Of a stretch of DNA of 64,000 nt, positions 34,304-42,955 are shown piece after piece. Each line of letters opens with the position of its first letter. Within the stretch, counting starts at the first letter, position 1. Source of the DNA: Larkinella sp. C7 (lineage in GTDB: Bacteria > Bacteroidota > Bacteroidia > Cytophagales > Spirosomataceae). The stretch spans positions 62,001 to 126,000 of the forward strand of contig NZ_VBSL01000008.1 of assembly GCF_006149005.1 (NCBI RefSeq), read 5' to 3'. The position numbers were made by a program, and so were the translations under genes. Under the pieces are notes generated by a model. The model did no database searches, was not told where the DNA came from, and was given only the letters and a program-made list of their open reading frames with translations.

Positions 34304-35002
34304 ATGAAAAAAACAACCGGTATTGTTGGTCTTCTAGCGATTTGGCTGCTGATTAATGCAGCACAACCCTTGCCGAAACTCTACGTCATCGGCGACAGCA
34401 TTTCGATGCGGTATGGTCCATTTCTGGAAAAATACGTCCAGGGTGTTTGGCAATATGACCGGAAAAGCGACGACGGACAGGCGGCCAAAAACCTGGATGT
34501 GCCGGTGGGTGCCAACGGGGGCGACTCGCGCATGGTGCTCGAATACCTGAAACTGAAAGCCCCCGACAAAACCTTCCAGCCGGATGTGCTGCTCCTGAAC
34601 TGCGGACTGCACGACATCAAACGACTCCCGGAAACCAACGCCATTCAGGTCGATTCGGCCAGTTACCGGAAAAATCTGGAAGCCATTTACCAACTCCTGA
34701 AAAAACGCAACATCCGGCTGGTCTGGATGCGAACCACCTCCGTGGAAGACGAACGGCACAATACGCGCTCGAAAGCCTTCAAACGGTATGCCCGCGATCT
34801 GGATGATTACAACCGGATTGCCGACGAGGTGATGCAGAAACACGCCGTTCCGGTTATCGACCTCTACACCTTCACGCGCAGTTTGGGTAGTGAGCATTTT
34901 GTCGATCACGTGCATTACGACGACTCCGCAATGCAGTTGCAGGCCGCTTACATTGCCGGTTATTTACAGGCCAACCGTTCCCTAATCCTGAAAAGAAAAT
35001 GA
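34304..35002 (+). CDS. SGNH/GDSL-family esterase
   Basis: 232 residues. Signal-like N-terminus (IVGLLAIWLLINAAQ), block I LYVIGDSISMRYG with Ser32, the Gly and Asn blocks (NGGDSRMVLEYL, LLNCGLHDIK) and the C-terminal catalytic Asp-x-x-His in FVDHVHYDD. These four blocks define SGNH hydrolases. Within a polysaccharide locus the probable role is to remove acetyl or other acyl groups from the glycan. It follows the GH88/105-like gene by 7 bp and overlaps the next start by ATGA. Confidence 0.82.
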   Translation: MKKTTGIVGLLAIWLLINAAQPLPKLYVIGDSISMRYGPFLEKYVQGVWQYDRKSDDGQAAKNLDVPVGANGGDSRMVLEYLKLKAPDKTFQPDVLLLNCGLHDIKRLPETNAIQVDSASYRKNLEAIYQLLKKRNIRLVWMRTTSVEDERHNTRSKAFKRYARDLDDYNRIADEVMQKHAVPVIDLYTFTRSLGSEHFVDHVHYDDSAMQLQAAYIAGYLQANRSLILKRK

Positions 35003-36450
35003 AATTCCTAAACCCTTTCCTTCTGTCAATCAGTCTGTTCTCGGTCGATCTACCAACAGCATCGGCCCAAAATCCGGCACCTGGCCTAACGGTTTCAGAG
35101 CCAAAAGGTTTCCGGGAAGTGGCCCAGCTTCGGCCGCGTTCCACGAAAGAAATCAAGTCCTCGACCTGGTCCATCGGGGGCGAAACCCTCGACCGGGACT
35201 ATACCGACTACCAATCGTACCGCCACTACCTCGGTCCGCTGGGGGCCAAACGAATCCGGTTGCAGGGTGGGTGGTCGAAATGCGAAAAGGTGAAAGGAAA
35301 GTACGATTTTGCCTGGCTCGACGCCGTCATTCCGGATGCTTATTCGCGCGGTGTTTCGCCCTGGGTGGAGTTGTCGTACGGCAATCCGATTTATCCCGGT
35401 GGTGGCGAACCCAAACTGGGTGGTCGGATTCCCACATCCGAAGAAGCGTTGGTAGCCTGGGACAACTGGGTTCGGGCGATGGTAAACCGCTATAAAAACC
35501 AGGTAACGGAGTGGGAAATCTGGAACGAACCGGACCTCAACAAGCTAAATACCGGCGAGGAAGTAGCGGTTTTCTACATCCGCACCGCCAAACTGGTGAA
35601 GGCCATTCAGCCCAACGCCAAACTGATTGCCCTCGGTGTTGCCGGGGTTCCGGCAACGGCCTTCATGCGCCCGTTCCTCGATCATTTGAAGCAGGAAAAT
35701 GCGCTGGAGCTGGTCGATATTCTGACCTACCACGGCTACGCGCCGAACCCCGACACCTCGTATCCAAAAATTGAGGAAATGCGTAAAATGGTCTGGAGTT
35801 ACAATCCGAAAATCACCTTCATGCAGGGGGAAAACGGGGCACCTTCTACGGCCAGCGCGGTGACGATCGGGGCTTTGCGGCAATACGACTGGACCGAACT
35901 GAGCCAGGCCAAGTGGGATCTGCGCCGGATGCTGGCCGACCACGGACGCGGCATTGCCACCAACCTCTTCACGATCAGCGACATCCACTATGCCGCCGGT
36001 GACCACATGACGGGCGTCAACACGAAAGGTTTGCTAAAAACCAATCCTGACAAAACCATCGAACGACCTAAAATGGCCTACAAAGCCGCCCAGCACGTTT
36101 TTTCGACCTTTGACGACCAGCTTGAGCTACTCGATCAGGCCAAACCAAGCGTCAGCCAGGCTACGGTTTCGGCGTTTCAATACCGCCAGCGGAAAAACAG
36201 CGGGAGCCTCGTCACGCTCTGGAGCGCCGAAGCCCGCCCCGCCGAAACCTACGAACCAAAACCAACGACCGTGACTGTTGAAGGGAAATTCAGCAAACCG
36301 GTTTTGGTCGATCTGATTACCGGAAAAGTCTATGAAATCCCGAAAAATCAGTGGAAAAAAGCGGGTGACCGCTACACGTTTACGGCCATTCCGGTACCGG
36401 ATTATCCGGTATTGATTGCCGACCAAGCGACTCTATCACTCGTAAAATAA
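34999..36450 (+). CDS. Clan GH-A glycosidase, GH39-like (copy 1)
   Basis: 483 residues with a signal peptide (to about residue 24, TASAQ). TIM barrel with the acid/base Glu177 in WEIWNEPDL and a probable nucleophile Glu278 in FMQGENGAPS, 101 residues apart, as expected for a retaining clan GH-A enzyme. The head motif IGGETLDRD and tail PVLVDLITGKVYEI are shared with the gene at 37637-39139. GH39 is the nearest family by memory; specificity (xyloside, iduronide, arabinoside) cannot be read off. Translationally coupled to the SGNH esterase (ATGA). Confidence 0.72.
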   Translation: MKFLNPFLLSISLFSVDLPTASAQNPAPGLTVSEPKGFREVAQLRPRSTKEIKSSTWSIGGETLDRDYTDYQSYRHYLGPLGAKRIRLQGGWSKCEKVKGKYDFAWLDAVIPDAYSRGVSPWVELSYGNPIYPGGGEPKLGGRIPTSEEALVAWDNWVRAMVNRYKNQVTEWEIWNEPDLNKLNTGEEVAVFYIRTAKLVKAIQPNAKLIALGVAGVPATAFMRPFLDHLKQENALELVDILTYHGYAPNPDTSYPKIEEMRKMVWSYNPKITFMQGENGAPSTASAVTIGALRQYDWTELSQAKWDLRRMLADHGRGIATNLFTISDIHYAAGDHMTGVNTKGLLKTNPDKTIERPKMAYKAAQHVFSTFDDQLELLDQAKPSVSQATVSAFQYRQRKNSGSLVTLWSAEARPAETYEPKPTTVTVEGKFSKPVLVDLITGKVYEIPKNQWKKAGDRYTFTAIPVPDYPVLIADQATLSLVK

Positions 36451-36454
36451 GACC

Positions 36455-37615
36455 ATGATCATGACAGAAACACCAGGCTATCAACGAATTAAACAATCGG
36501 CACTGCGGTTTGTCGATGCCATGAAAATCGGCGACACGCCGGGCGTGTACCGCAAGGAACGGGGCGAAGGTGAAAGTTTTTACGGCTCCTACCATGCCGC
36601 CCACGTCCTCGATCTGTTCGGCGAATTGCAAAACCGCCCGGCGGCCGACCTCGACATTTGGGCCGAACAGTTTCAGCGTCGCCAAACCGAACAGGGGTAT
36701 TTTTCGGGGAAACCCGCCGAGTTCGGGCGCATCCGGACGCTGGACGAACTGGAACCGGTCTGGCATTATACACGCGGTAACCTCTGGGCCTTGCGGATGC
36801 TGAACCGCCAGCCCGAACGCGAACTGCGGTTTCTGGAACCCCTGCTCAACGCCGACCGGCTGTACCGCTGGGTGAAACACTACGACTGGCGCAATTCGTG
36901 GGCGGCTGGGAATCAGGTATTGGCAGCGGCAACGGCCCTGTTTGCACTGCGTGATTGGTTCGGTGCCTCAGAAGTGGATTCGTTGATGGAAAAGGCGATT
37001 TTTCCGGCGCTGGAAGAATTGCAGGACCCCAAAACCGGCTATTGGGGAACCCAACTGGGCGCCGACCCGGCCAACGGCTTGTTCGGCACCATCCACGTCG
37101 TCCCGATTTACTTTGCCCTGGGCTGGCCGCTGCGCCACCTCGAACGTTCCGTCGATTCGACGCTGGCGTGTCAGTTGCCCGACGGCTCCTTCTGGCCCGG
37201 CGGTTCCGACTGCCCGGATTTCGACGGCGCCTACCAACTGGTGAACCTGATGGCCCTGACGGATTACCGGCGCGACGATGTCGAAGCAGCCTGCCGACGG
37301 TATCTGGCTCACGCGTTGCAGCACGAAAGCGCCGACGGTGTCGGCTGGCTGTTGCACCGCCGGGACAGCAAACCCGCCGACTGGGTGCCGCGTCCGCACT
37401 GGATCTGGAAAGAAGGCGAAACCACGGCCTCTGCAGAGTTGCGCGACGAAGACCCCAACCGCACCCACATCATGCTGGGGTCCTGGTTTTATCCCCTTTC
37501 GATTGCGCTGGTCAGTCACTTCCTCGGCGATACCGGATACGAAGGCCCCTATCATTTCAACAGCCATTCGCTGCACGTCTGCAATGTATTCAACGAGCCG
37601 TTGCGCTATTCCTAA
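36455..37615 (+). CDS. Cytoplasmic alpha/alpha-toroid protein, possible glycosidase or epimerase
   Basis: 386 residues, no signal peptide. The sequence is a run of paired helices with conserved aromatic turns (HYDWRNSWAAGNQVLAAATA, PKTGYWGTQLGADPANGLFG, LACQLPDGSFWPGG, DCPDFDGAYQLVNLMALTDY). This is an alpha/alpha-toroid as in prenyltransferase/terpene-cyclase-like and GH-type barrels. I do not recognise a named family. It sits 4 bp after the first GH-A enzyme and 21 bp before the second, so it is very likely part of the same degradation pathway. The lack of export signal suggests it handles imported oligosaccharides. Confidence 0.6.
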   Translation: MIMTETPGYQRIKQSALRFVDAMKIGDTPGVYRKERGEGESFYGSYHAAHVLDLFGELQNRPAADLDIWAEQFQRRQTEQGYFSGKPAEFGRIRTLDELEPVWHYTRGNLWALRMLNRQPERELRFLEPLLNADRLYRWVKHYDWRNSWAAGNQVLAAATALFALRDWFGASEVDSLMEKAIFPALEELQDPKTGYWGTQLGADPANGLFGTIHVVPIYFALGWPLRHLERSVDSTLACQLPDGSFWPGGSDCPDFDGAYQLVNLMALTDYRRDDVEAACRRYLAHALQHESADGVGWLLHRRDSKPADWVPRPHWIWKEGETTASAELRDEDPNRTHIMLGSWFYPLSIALVSHFLGDTGYEGPYHFNSHSLHVCNVFNEPLRYS

Positions 37616-37636
37616 CCCCTGAAAACCAACCTGATA

Positions 37637-39139
37637 ATGGAAAACAACCGCCGGGATTTCCTGAAAACACTATCCATTCTGCCGTTTACCACATCCCTAA
37701 AAATGGATTTGGAACCGGTTTCAGTGGATTCTGAACCCACCAATCCACTGAAAAAAATTGGCTCGGTTCGGCTGAAAAAACCGTCGGAGATCAAGCATTC
37801 GCCGTTCGGAATTGGCTGCGAAACGCTGGACCGGGACTTGTGGAAACCGAAAGAAGTATACCCCTGGATCGATAACCTGCCGGTGAAATGGGGCCGTTTG
37901 CAAACCGGCTGGGGCCGCGTAGAACGCGAAAAAGGGAAATATGACTGGACCTGGCTCGATGAAAGTGTCGATGGGCTGGTCAGCCGGGGCGTCAAACCGT
38001 TTTTTAATGTCGGCTACGGCAATACCAACTACACGGCTGGCGAAGTGGGCCATCATCCGCTGGACATTCCGGTGGCGAATGAAGCCTGGAAACGGTATGT
38101 AACCGCCCTGACCAAACGTTACAAGGACAAAATAAAGCATTACGAGATCTGGAACGAGCCGAATCTGTCGGGTTTCTGGGCACCCGATAAACCCAATGCC
38201 AAAAAGTACGTACAACTGGTTCGGGAAACTGCGCCGATTATCCGGAAAAACTGCCCCGATGCTGTCATCGTCGGCGGGGTGGTTTCGCGCATGCCTGCCA
38301 AATTCATTCGGGAGCTGTTTGAAGCCGGACTTGCCGATCTGATCGATATTTTTTCCTTCCATCCCTACACCACCATTCCCGAAAGTTACTCGGAGCGGAC
38401 GCTGGCGTTGCGCAAATTGATCGATCACTACAACCCCAAAATCAAAATCTGGCAGGGCGAAAACGGTTTTCCGTCCGATCCCAACAGCACTGGTTTTTCG
38501 GGTGAAGGGCCATGGACGGAAGCCATTCAGGCCAAAATCATGCTCCGCCGGTTGCTGACCGACTGCTCGCTGGATCTGCCGATGACGTTGTGGTTTCTCA
38601 TTGTCGATCTGCACGATTATCCGAAGGGTTCGGGCAAAGTGAATTACAAGGGCATTTTGCGGCAAAAACCGGAAATCAAGCCCAAAATCGCCTACAAAGC
38701 GCTGCAACATTTGGGGAGTCTGGTTCACGGTGATGTGCATACCCGAGGCTCTATTATTCATGCGGTGTCGGGCAAAGAGCCGGTTGCGGAGAAAGACTAC
38801 CAGCTTTTCGGCGATGGGATCAAAAAAAGCCTGGCAGGGGTCTGTTCAGCGGTTTTGAATACCGACAACGGCCCGGTGCTGGCCTACTGGTCGGGCGAGA
38901 AAGCCGCCGACAGCAAGCCCGCCGAGAGCATCCACCTGTATCATTGGGACTGGGAAGGCCCGGGATTTCAGGAACCGGTTCTGGTGGACTTGATCACGGG
39001 TGACATTCTCGAATTGACGGGGCAGGAAAAGCTTTTCGACAACGACAAATACCGCGTCGGATCGGAGGCCCAGCTTTTCCGGCAATTGCCTTTGCAGGAT
39101 TATCCGATGTTGATTATGGAAAAGAGCAATGTGGTGTAA
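37637..39139 (+). CDS. Clan GH-A glycosidase, GH39-like (copy 2)
   Basis: 500 residues. The N-terminus NNRRDFLKTLSILPF resembles a twin-arginine signal. Catalytic residues are Glu174 (YEIWNEPNLSG) and Glu275 (IWQGENGFPS), again 101 apart. It shares with the gene at 34999 the motifs LKKPSEIK/STKEIK, GxETLDRD, KGKYDxxWLD and PVLVDLITG and is thus a diverged duplicate; the two are separated by the toroid gene. Different export signals (Sec in copy 1, Tat-like here) hint at different folding or cofactor needs. The 69-bp repeat array begins about 80 bp after its stop. Confidence 0.72.
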   Translation: MENNRRDFLKTLSILPFTTSLKMDLEPVSVDSEPTNPLKKIGSVRLKKPSEIKHSPFGIGCETLDRDLWKPKEVYPWIDNLPVKWGRLQTGWGRVEREKGKYDWTWLDESVDGLVSRGVKPFFNVGYGNTNYTAGEVGHHPLDIPVANEAWKRYVTALTKRYKDKIKHYEIWNEPNLSGFWAPDKPNAKKYVQLVRETAPIIRKNCPDAVIVGGVVSRMPAKFIRELFEAGLADLIDIFSFHPYTTIPESYSERTLALRKLIDHYNPKIKIWQGENGFPSDPNSTGFSGEGPWTEAIQAKIMLRRLLTDCSLDLPMTLWFLIVDLHDYPKGSGKVNYKGILRQKPEIKPKIAYKALQHLGSLVHGDVHTRGSIIHAVSGKEPVAEKDYQLFGDGIKKSLAGVCSAVLNTDNGPVLAYWSGEKAADSKPAESIHLYHWDWEGPGFQEPVLVDLITGDILELTGQEKLFDNDKYRVGSEAQLFRQLPLQDYPMLIMEKSNVV

Positions 39140-39216
39140 TACCAATCGGTTGAAATTCCGGCCATTCCACGGTTTATTGGTTTTAAAGAATCAACCGTTT
39201 TCGGGCCTTAAATCAG

Positions 39217-39550
39217 TCATCCCTACGGGATTGGGTGCATTGGATCCTTTAAAACTTCCTACAAAATGGGTCATCCCTACGGGATTGTTAAATCCGAAAA
39301 ATCCCGTAGGGACGACCCATTTGTAGCCCCGGTTCAACCGCAGGAAAACGAACAAAACAAGGTCAAAATCCCGTAGGGATGACCCATTTTGTAGACCCCG
39401 GTTCAACCGGAAAAAAACGAACAAAACAAGGGCAAAATCCCGTAGGGATGACCCATTTTGTAGACCCCGGTTAAAGCGGGGGAAAACGAACAAGACAAGG
39501 GCAAAATCCCGTAGGGATGACGCATTTTGTAGACCCCGGTTCAACCGGGA
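39217..39550. repeat. Palindromic repeat array, 67-69-bp period
   Basis: The palindrome ATCCCGTAGGGAT recurs as near-identical 69-bp units (CCC at 39303, 39370, 39439, 39508), each with GACCCATTTTGTAGACCCC downstream. To the left there are inverted copies at 39217-39232 and 39259-39286; the latter is complementary to 39300-39326 and makes a 27-bp-arm hairpin. The array fills the 449-bp gap 39140-39588 inside the polysaccharide locus. A minus-strand frame that runs through it into GH28 is a by-product of the 69-bp (23-codon) period. Confidence 0.9.
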
Positions 39551-39588
39551 AACCATAACCGGTCTGACTATTCCTAAACCACCTGAAA

Positions 39589-41100
39589 ATGAATTCTTTC
39601 TATAAAATTCTTCTACTCTGGCTGGCGTTCTCCCCCACCGGTTTGGCCCAAAAACCGTCCGGGGTGTGGGATGTCTTCGAATCGGGCGCGAAAGGTGACG
39701 GCAAAACGATGGATACGAAAGCCATCCAAACCGCCATCGACCGCTGCCACGCGGCTGGGGGTGGCAAGGTGTATCTGCACAACGGCCAGTTTTTGTCCGG
39801 GACGATTTACCTGAAAAGCCACGTGACGCTCTACGTCGAAGCCGGGGCGGTTTTACTGGGGAGTGCCAACGTGAATGATTACCCCAGCACGGCATCCAAA
39901 TACCCGGCGTACGGCGGTGAACTGGTGACCGAAAAAATGTTCATTTACGCCGAAGACGCCCGCAACATTTCCATCGCGGGCCGGGGCACCATCGACGGAC
40001 GCGGTGACGATTTCAACGGGCCGTACTACTCCCCCTCCTTCAGTGGCCGCCCGCGGATTCTGCACTTCCGGAATTGCGAGGATGTGCAGATTCGGGAGGT
40101 CACGCTGCGTAATTCGGGTTCATGGGTACAGTTCTACCAGTCCTGCAAAAACCTGGTGATCGACGGCATTACGGTGGACAGCCGCGAGAACAAAGACATT
40201 GAAAAATTCCGGCACGCTGATGCGAAAGGCCGCAACACCGACGGCTTGGATCTGGTCGACTGCCAGCTTGTCCGGGTCTCCAACTGCCTGATCAACAGCG
40301 GAGACGATGCGATTTGCCTCAAAAGCCTGTCGCCCAACGAAGGCTGTCGCGACATTACCATCACCAATTGCATTGTCAGTTCCAATGCCTCCGGCATCAA
40401 GATCGGCACTGAAACGAGCGGTTTTTTCGAAGACATCACGGTTCAGAACTGTACGGTTTTCGACACGCGGGTGGATGCCATCAGCCTCATGACGGTGGAC
40501 GGCGCGCGCATTGAACGCATCAACATCGCCAACATCTCGGTGCGCAACATCAAGGGGACGGCCATTTTCATCCGGCTGGGCGCCCGAAACCGTCCGTATC
40601 GGAAAAATGCCAAAATCAACACCGGCATCCTGAAAGATGTCCTGATTGAGAATGTGCAGGGAACGCGCATTGGTGGCTACGGCTGTTCGATTACCGGCAT
40701 TCCGGGTTTTCCGGTTGAAAACATCGTCCTGAAACAAATCCGGCTCCGGTTTGATGGCAGCAACAAACCTTTGCTGGGCGACGATGACCACCGAACACCG
40801 GTAGTCATCGAGCCACCCGCTGTCAATCCCGTGGTCCCCGAAAAAGTCGAAGCCTACCCGCGCGGTGAAATGTTCGGGCGGTTACCGGCCTACGGTTTTT
40901 ACATCCGGCACGGCAGGAACATTTCCCTCGAAAATTTTTCACTCGATTATGCGGACGAAGAAAACCGCCCGGCCATTGTCGCCGATGATGTCGATGCGCT
41001 GGAAATCATTGGCTTAAAAGCCAAAGCCAGCCCAAACGCGCCGGATTTGGTACTGCTTAAAAACGTTCGGAATTCACCCAAAATCCCTAAACCCAATTAA
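39589..41100 (+). CDS. GH28-like pectinase-family enzyme with altered active site
   Basis: 503 residues with signal peptide to about residue 20 (SPTGLAQ). A right-handed parallel beta-helix with GH28 landmarks: DVFESGAKGDGKTMDTKAIQ at the N-terminus, NTD at 216-218 and GDD at 238-240. Where polygalacturonases have the catalytic GHG this protein reads SSNASGIKIGTET (about 265-276), and the RIK motif is not seen (GTAIFIRLGARN). It is either a divergent GH28 with another mechanism or a non-galacturonase. Position in the locus supports action on a uronate-containing glycan. The symporter gene starts 2 bp after its stop. Confidence 0.75.
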   Translation: MNSFYKILLLWLAFSPTGLAQKPSGVWDVFESGAKGDGKTMDTKAIQTAIDRCHAAGGGKVYLHNGQFLSGTIYLKSHVTLYVEAGAVLLGSANVNDYPSTASKYPAYGGELVTEKMFIYAEDARNISIAGRGTIDGRGDDFNGPYYSPSFSGRPRILHFRNCEDVQIREVTLRNSGSWVQFYQSCKNLVIDGITVDSRENKDIEKFRHADAKGRNTDGLDLVDCQLVRVSNCLINSGDDAICLKSLSPNEGCRDITITNCIVSSNASGIKIGTETSGFFEDITVQNCTVFDTRVDAISLMTVDGARIERINIANISVRNIKGTAIFIRLGARNRPYRKNAKINTGILKDVLIENVQGTRIGGYGCSITGIPGFPVENIVLKQIRLRFDGSNKPLLGDDDHRTPVVIEPPAVNPVVPEKVEAYPRGEMFGRLPAYGFYIRHGRNISLENFSLDYADEENRPAIVADDVDALEIIGLKAKASPNAPDLVLLKNVRNSPKIPKPN

Positions 41101-41102
41101 CC

Positions 41103-42854
41103 GTGCAAACCCTACAACAACTAGACTATTGGGCCATTGCCATTTACATGCTCTTGATGGCGGGTATCGGGCTGTTTCTGGGCAAATTCGTCAGGAACAT
41201 CAGCGACTATTTCAAAGGGGGCAACGCGATTCCGTGGGTTTCGGGCGCGATCAGCAACTTCATGACCAAGTTCAGCACATTCATCTTCGTGGCCTACGCC
41301 GGGATTGCCTACCAACACGGTTTTGTGGCCCTGACGCTGATCTGGAGTACGGTTTTGCCCGCGCTGGTCGGCGTGGCCATTTTTGCGAAACGCTGGCGTC
41401 GGGCGGGTGTTTTAACGCCCCTGGAATACCTCGAAACCCGGTTTAATGCGCCGGTTCGGCAGGTGTTTTCCTGGATGGGTGTTTTCTTCAAAATCCTTGA
41501 CAACATGGTGCGGCTGTATGCCCTCGGCCTGTTTGTCAAAGCCGCCACCTCGCTTTCGCTGGAAACCTCGATTCTGGTTTGCGGCATCATCGTCGCACTC
41601 TACACGGTGGTCGGCGGCCTGTGGGCGGTCGTCGTCACGGATGTCGTTCAGTTCATCATCCTGATCGTGGCCACGCTGATTCTGGTGCCGCTGACCATCC
41701 AGGCCGCCGGGGGATTGCCCAGGATGATGGCGACGATTCCCGAGCATTTTACGTGGTTCAACGGCCCGAAAGGGATGCCGCTGTACCTGATGGTGTATTA
41801 CCTCATGATTCTGGTGAAATACAGCGGCAACTGGACATTCATTCAGCGGTTTTACAGCGTCCGCGACGAACGGGCCAGTCAGAAACAGGGGATGCTCACG
41901 GCGGTTTTCTTTTTCCTGTTCCCGATCGTTTTCCTTTTCCCCTCTATTGCCGCCAAAGCCCTGATTCCCAACCTGGAAAATCCGGAAATGGCCTACGTCA
42001 GCGTGTGCCTGAAATTGTTGCCGGAAGGCATCATGGGGCTGATGGTGGCGGCCATGTTCGCGGCCACGATGTCGGTTTTGAGTGGCGAATACAACGTGAC
42101 GGCGGGCGTACTGACCCGCGACATTTACCAGCGGTTGTTCAATCCCAAAGCCGCCGACAAGGAAATGCTCTGGGTTGGTCGGCTGATGACGGTGGTGCTG
42201 GGGTCGCTCATCACGATTGGGGCACTGTACGTCGGCGGTTTTGGCGGGGCGTTTGAAGCCAACAAACTCTTTACGGGCCTGTTTGCCATTCCGATGACGT
42301 TGCCGCTGGTGCTGGGCATTGTCCTGAAAAAACCGCAACCCTGGGGTGCCTTCGCAACCTTGATCGTCGGCATGGGGCTGGGTCTGATCCTGAACGCGAT
42401 GCCGCAGGTTTCGTGGGAATGGGCAACGTTCATCGAGATCGTGGCCTGTGTGCTGGTATTTCTGCTGTCGGGCATCACCTCCGTTCAAACCGACGCGTAC
42501 CGCCTTCGCGTGGAAGCCTTTTTTCGACGATTAAATACCCCACTGACCGAAGCCGAAAAACCGCAGGAAAACCCGGCTTTCATGCAGATCATGAACCGCC
42601 TGTATGCCGTGGCCCTGACAGTAACCGGAGCACTTTTCCTCGTCATGAGCATTCCATCGCTGGGCGAAACCAGCGGCCGGGTCGCCTGTGGTGCCGGTTT
42701 GCTTTGCCTGTTGCTGGCCCCGCTGATGTGGTACCGAACCCGGAATTTGTCGGCTGATCGGGATTTGCAATCGCCGGGTGACCCCGCCCGATCGTCCTCT
42801 GTCACAGATTTGAAATCCGCAGCCACAGTCCATTCAGATTTGAAATCGAAATGA
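41103..42854 (+). CDS. Sodium:solute symporter (SSS family)
   Basis: 583 residues from a GTG at 41103. About 13 membrane helices. SSS family landmarks include LGKFVRNISDYFKGGNAIPW near the N-terminus (helix 1-2 region), the ALYTVVGGLWAVVVTDVVQF segment and MVAAMFAATMSVLSGEYN. It would bring a monosaccharide or uronate released in the periplasm into the cytoplasm with sodium. The last 17 residues (VTDLKSAATVHSDLKSK) are encoded by a palindromic repeat that reaches in from the downstream gap; see the repeat at 42803-42929. Confidence 0.9.
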   Translation: MQTLQQLDYWAIAIYMLLMAGIGLFLGKFVRNISDYFKGGNAIPWVSGAISNFMTKFSTFIFVAYAGIAYQHGFVALTLIWSTVLPALVGVAIFAKRWRRAGVLTPLEYLETRFNAPVRQVFSWMGVFFKILDNMVRLYALGLFVKAATSLSLETSILVCGIIVALYTVVGGLWAVVVTDVVQFIILIVATLILVPLTIQAAGGLPRMMATIPEHFTWFNGPKGMPLYLMVYYLMILVKYSGNWTFIQRFYSVRDERASQKQGMLTAVFFFLFPIVFLFPSIAAKALIPNLENPEMAYVSVCLKLLPEGIMGLMVAAMFAATMSVLSGEYNVTAGVLTRDIYQRLFNPKAADKEMLWVGRLMTVVLGSLITIGALYVGGFGGAFEANKLFTGLFAIPMTLPLVLGIVLKKPQPWGAFATLIVGMGLGLILNAMPQVSWEWATFIEIVACVLVFLLSGITSVQTDAYRLRVEAFFRRLNTPLTEAEKPQENPAFMQIMNRLYAVALTVTGALFLVMSIPSLGETSGRVACGAGLLCLLLAPLMWYRTRNLSADRDLQSPGDPARSSSVTDLKSAATVHSDLKSK

Positions 42855-42929
42855 GCAACCTAGCATCAATCGGACGACGGGCGGATTAGAAATCCGTAAT
42901 AGAATTCCATTCGAATTACAAATCTGAAT
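42803..42929. repeat. Palindromic repeat overlapping the 3' end of the symporter gene
   Basis: CAGATTTGAAATC occurs at 42805 and 42836. ATTCAGATTTG at 42832-42842 is complementary to CAAATCTGAAT at 42919-42929, and CGGATTAGAAATCCG at 42882-42896 is itself a hairpin. The repeat covers the last 17 codons of the symporter and most of the 101-bp gap before the SDR gene. Confidence 0.65.
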
Positions 42930-42955
42930 GCGCAAACGTAAGAAATCAACTGATT

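Noticed and set aside
39191-39895. 234-codon minus-strand frame over the 69-bp array and the GH28 5' end
   Set aside because: Same cause: a 23-codon period keeps the frame open, and it then runs antisense to a well-supported enzyme gene.
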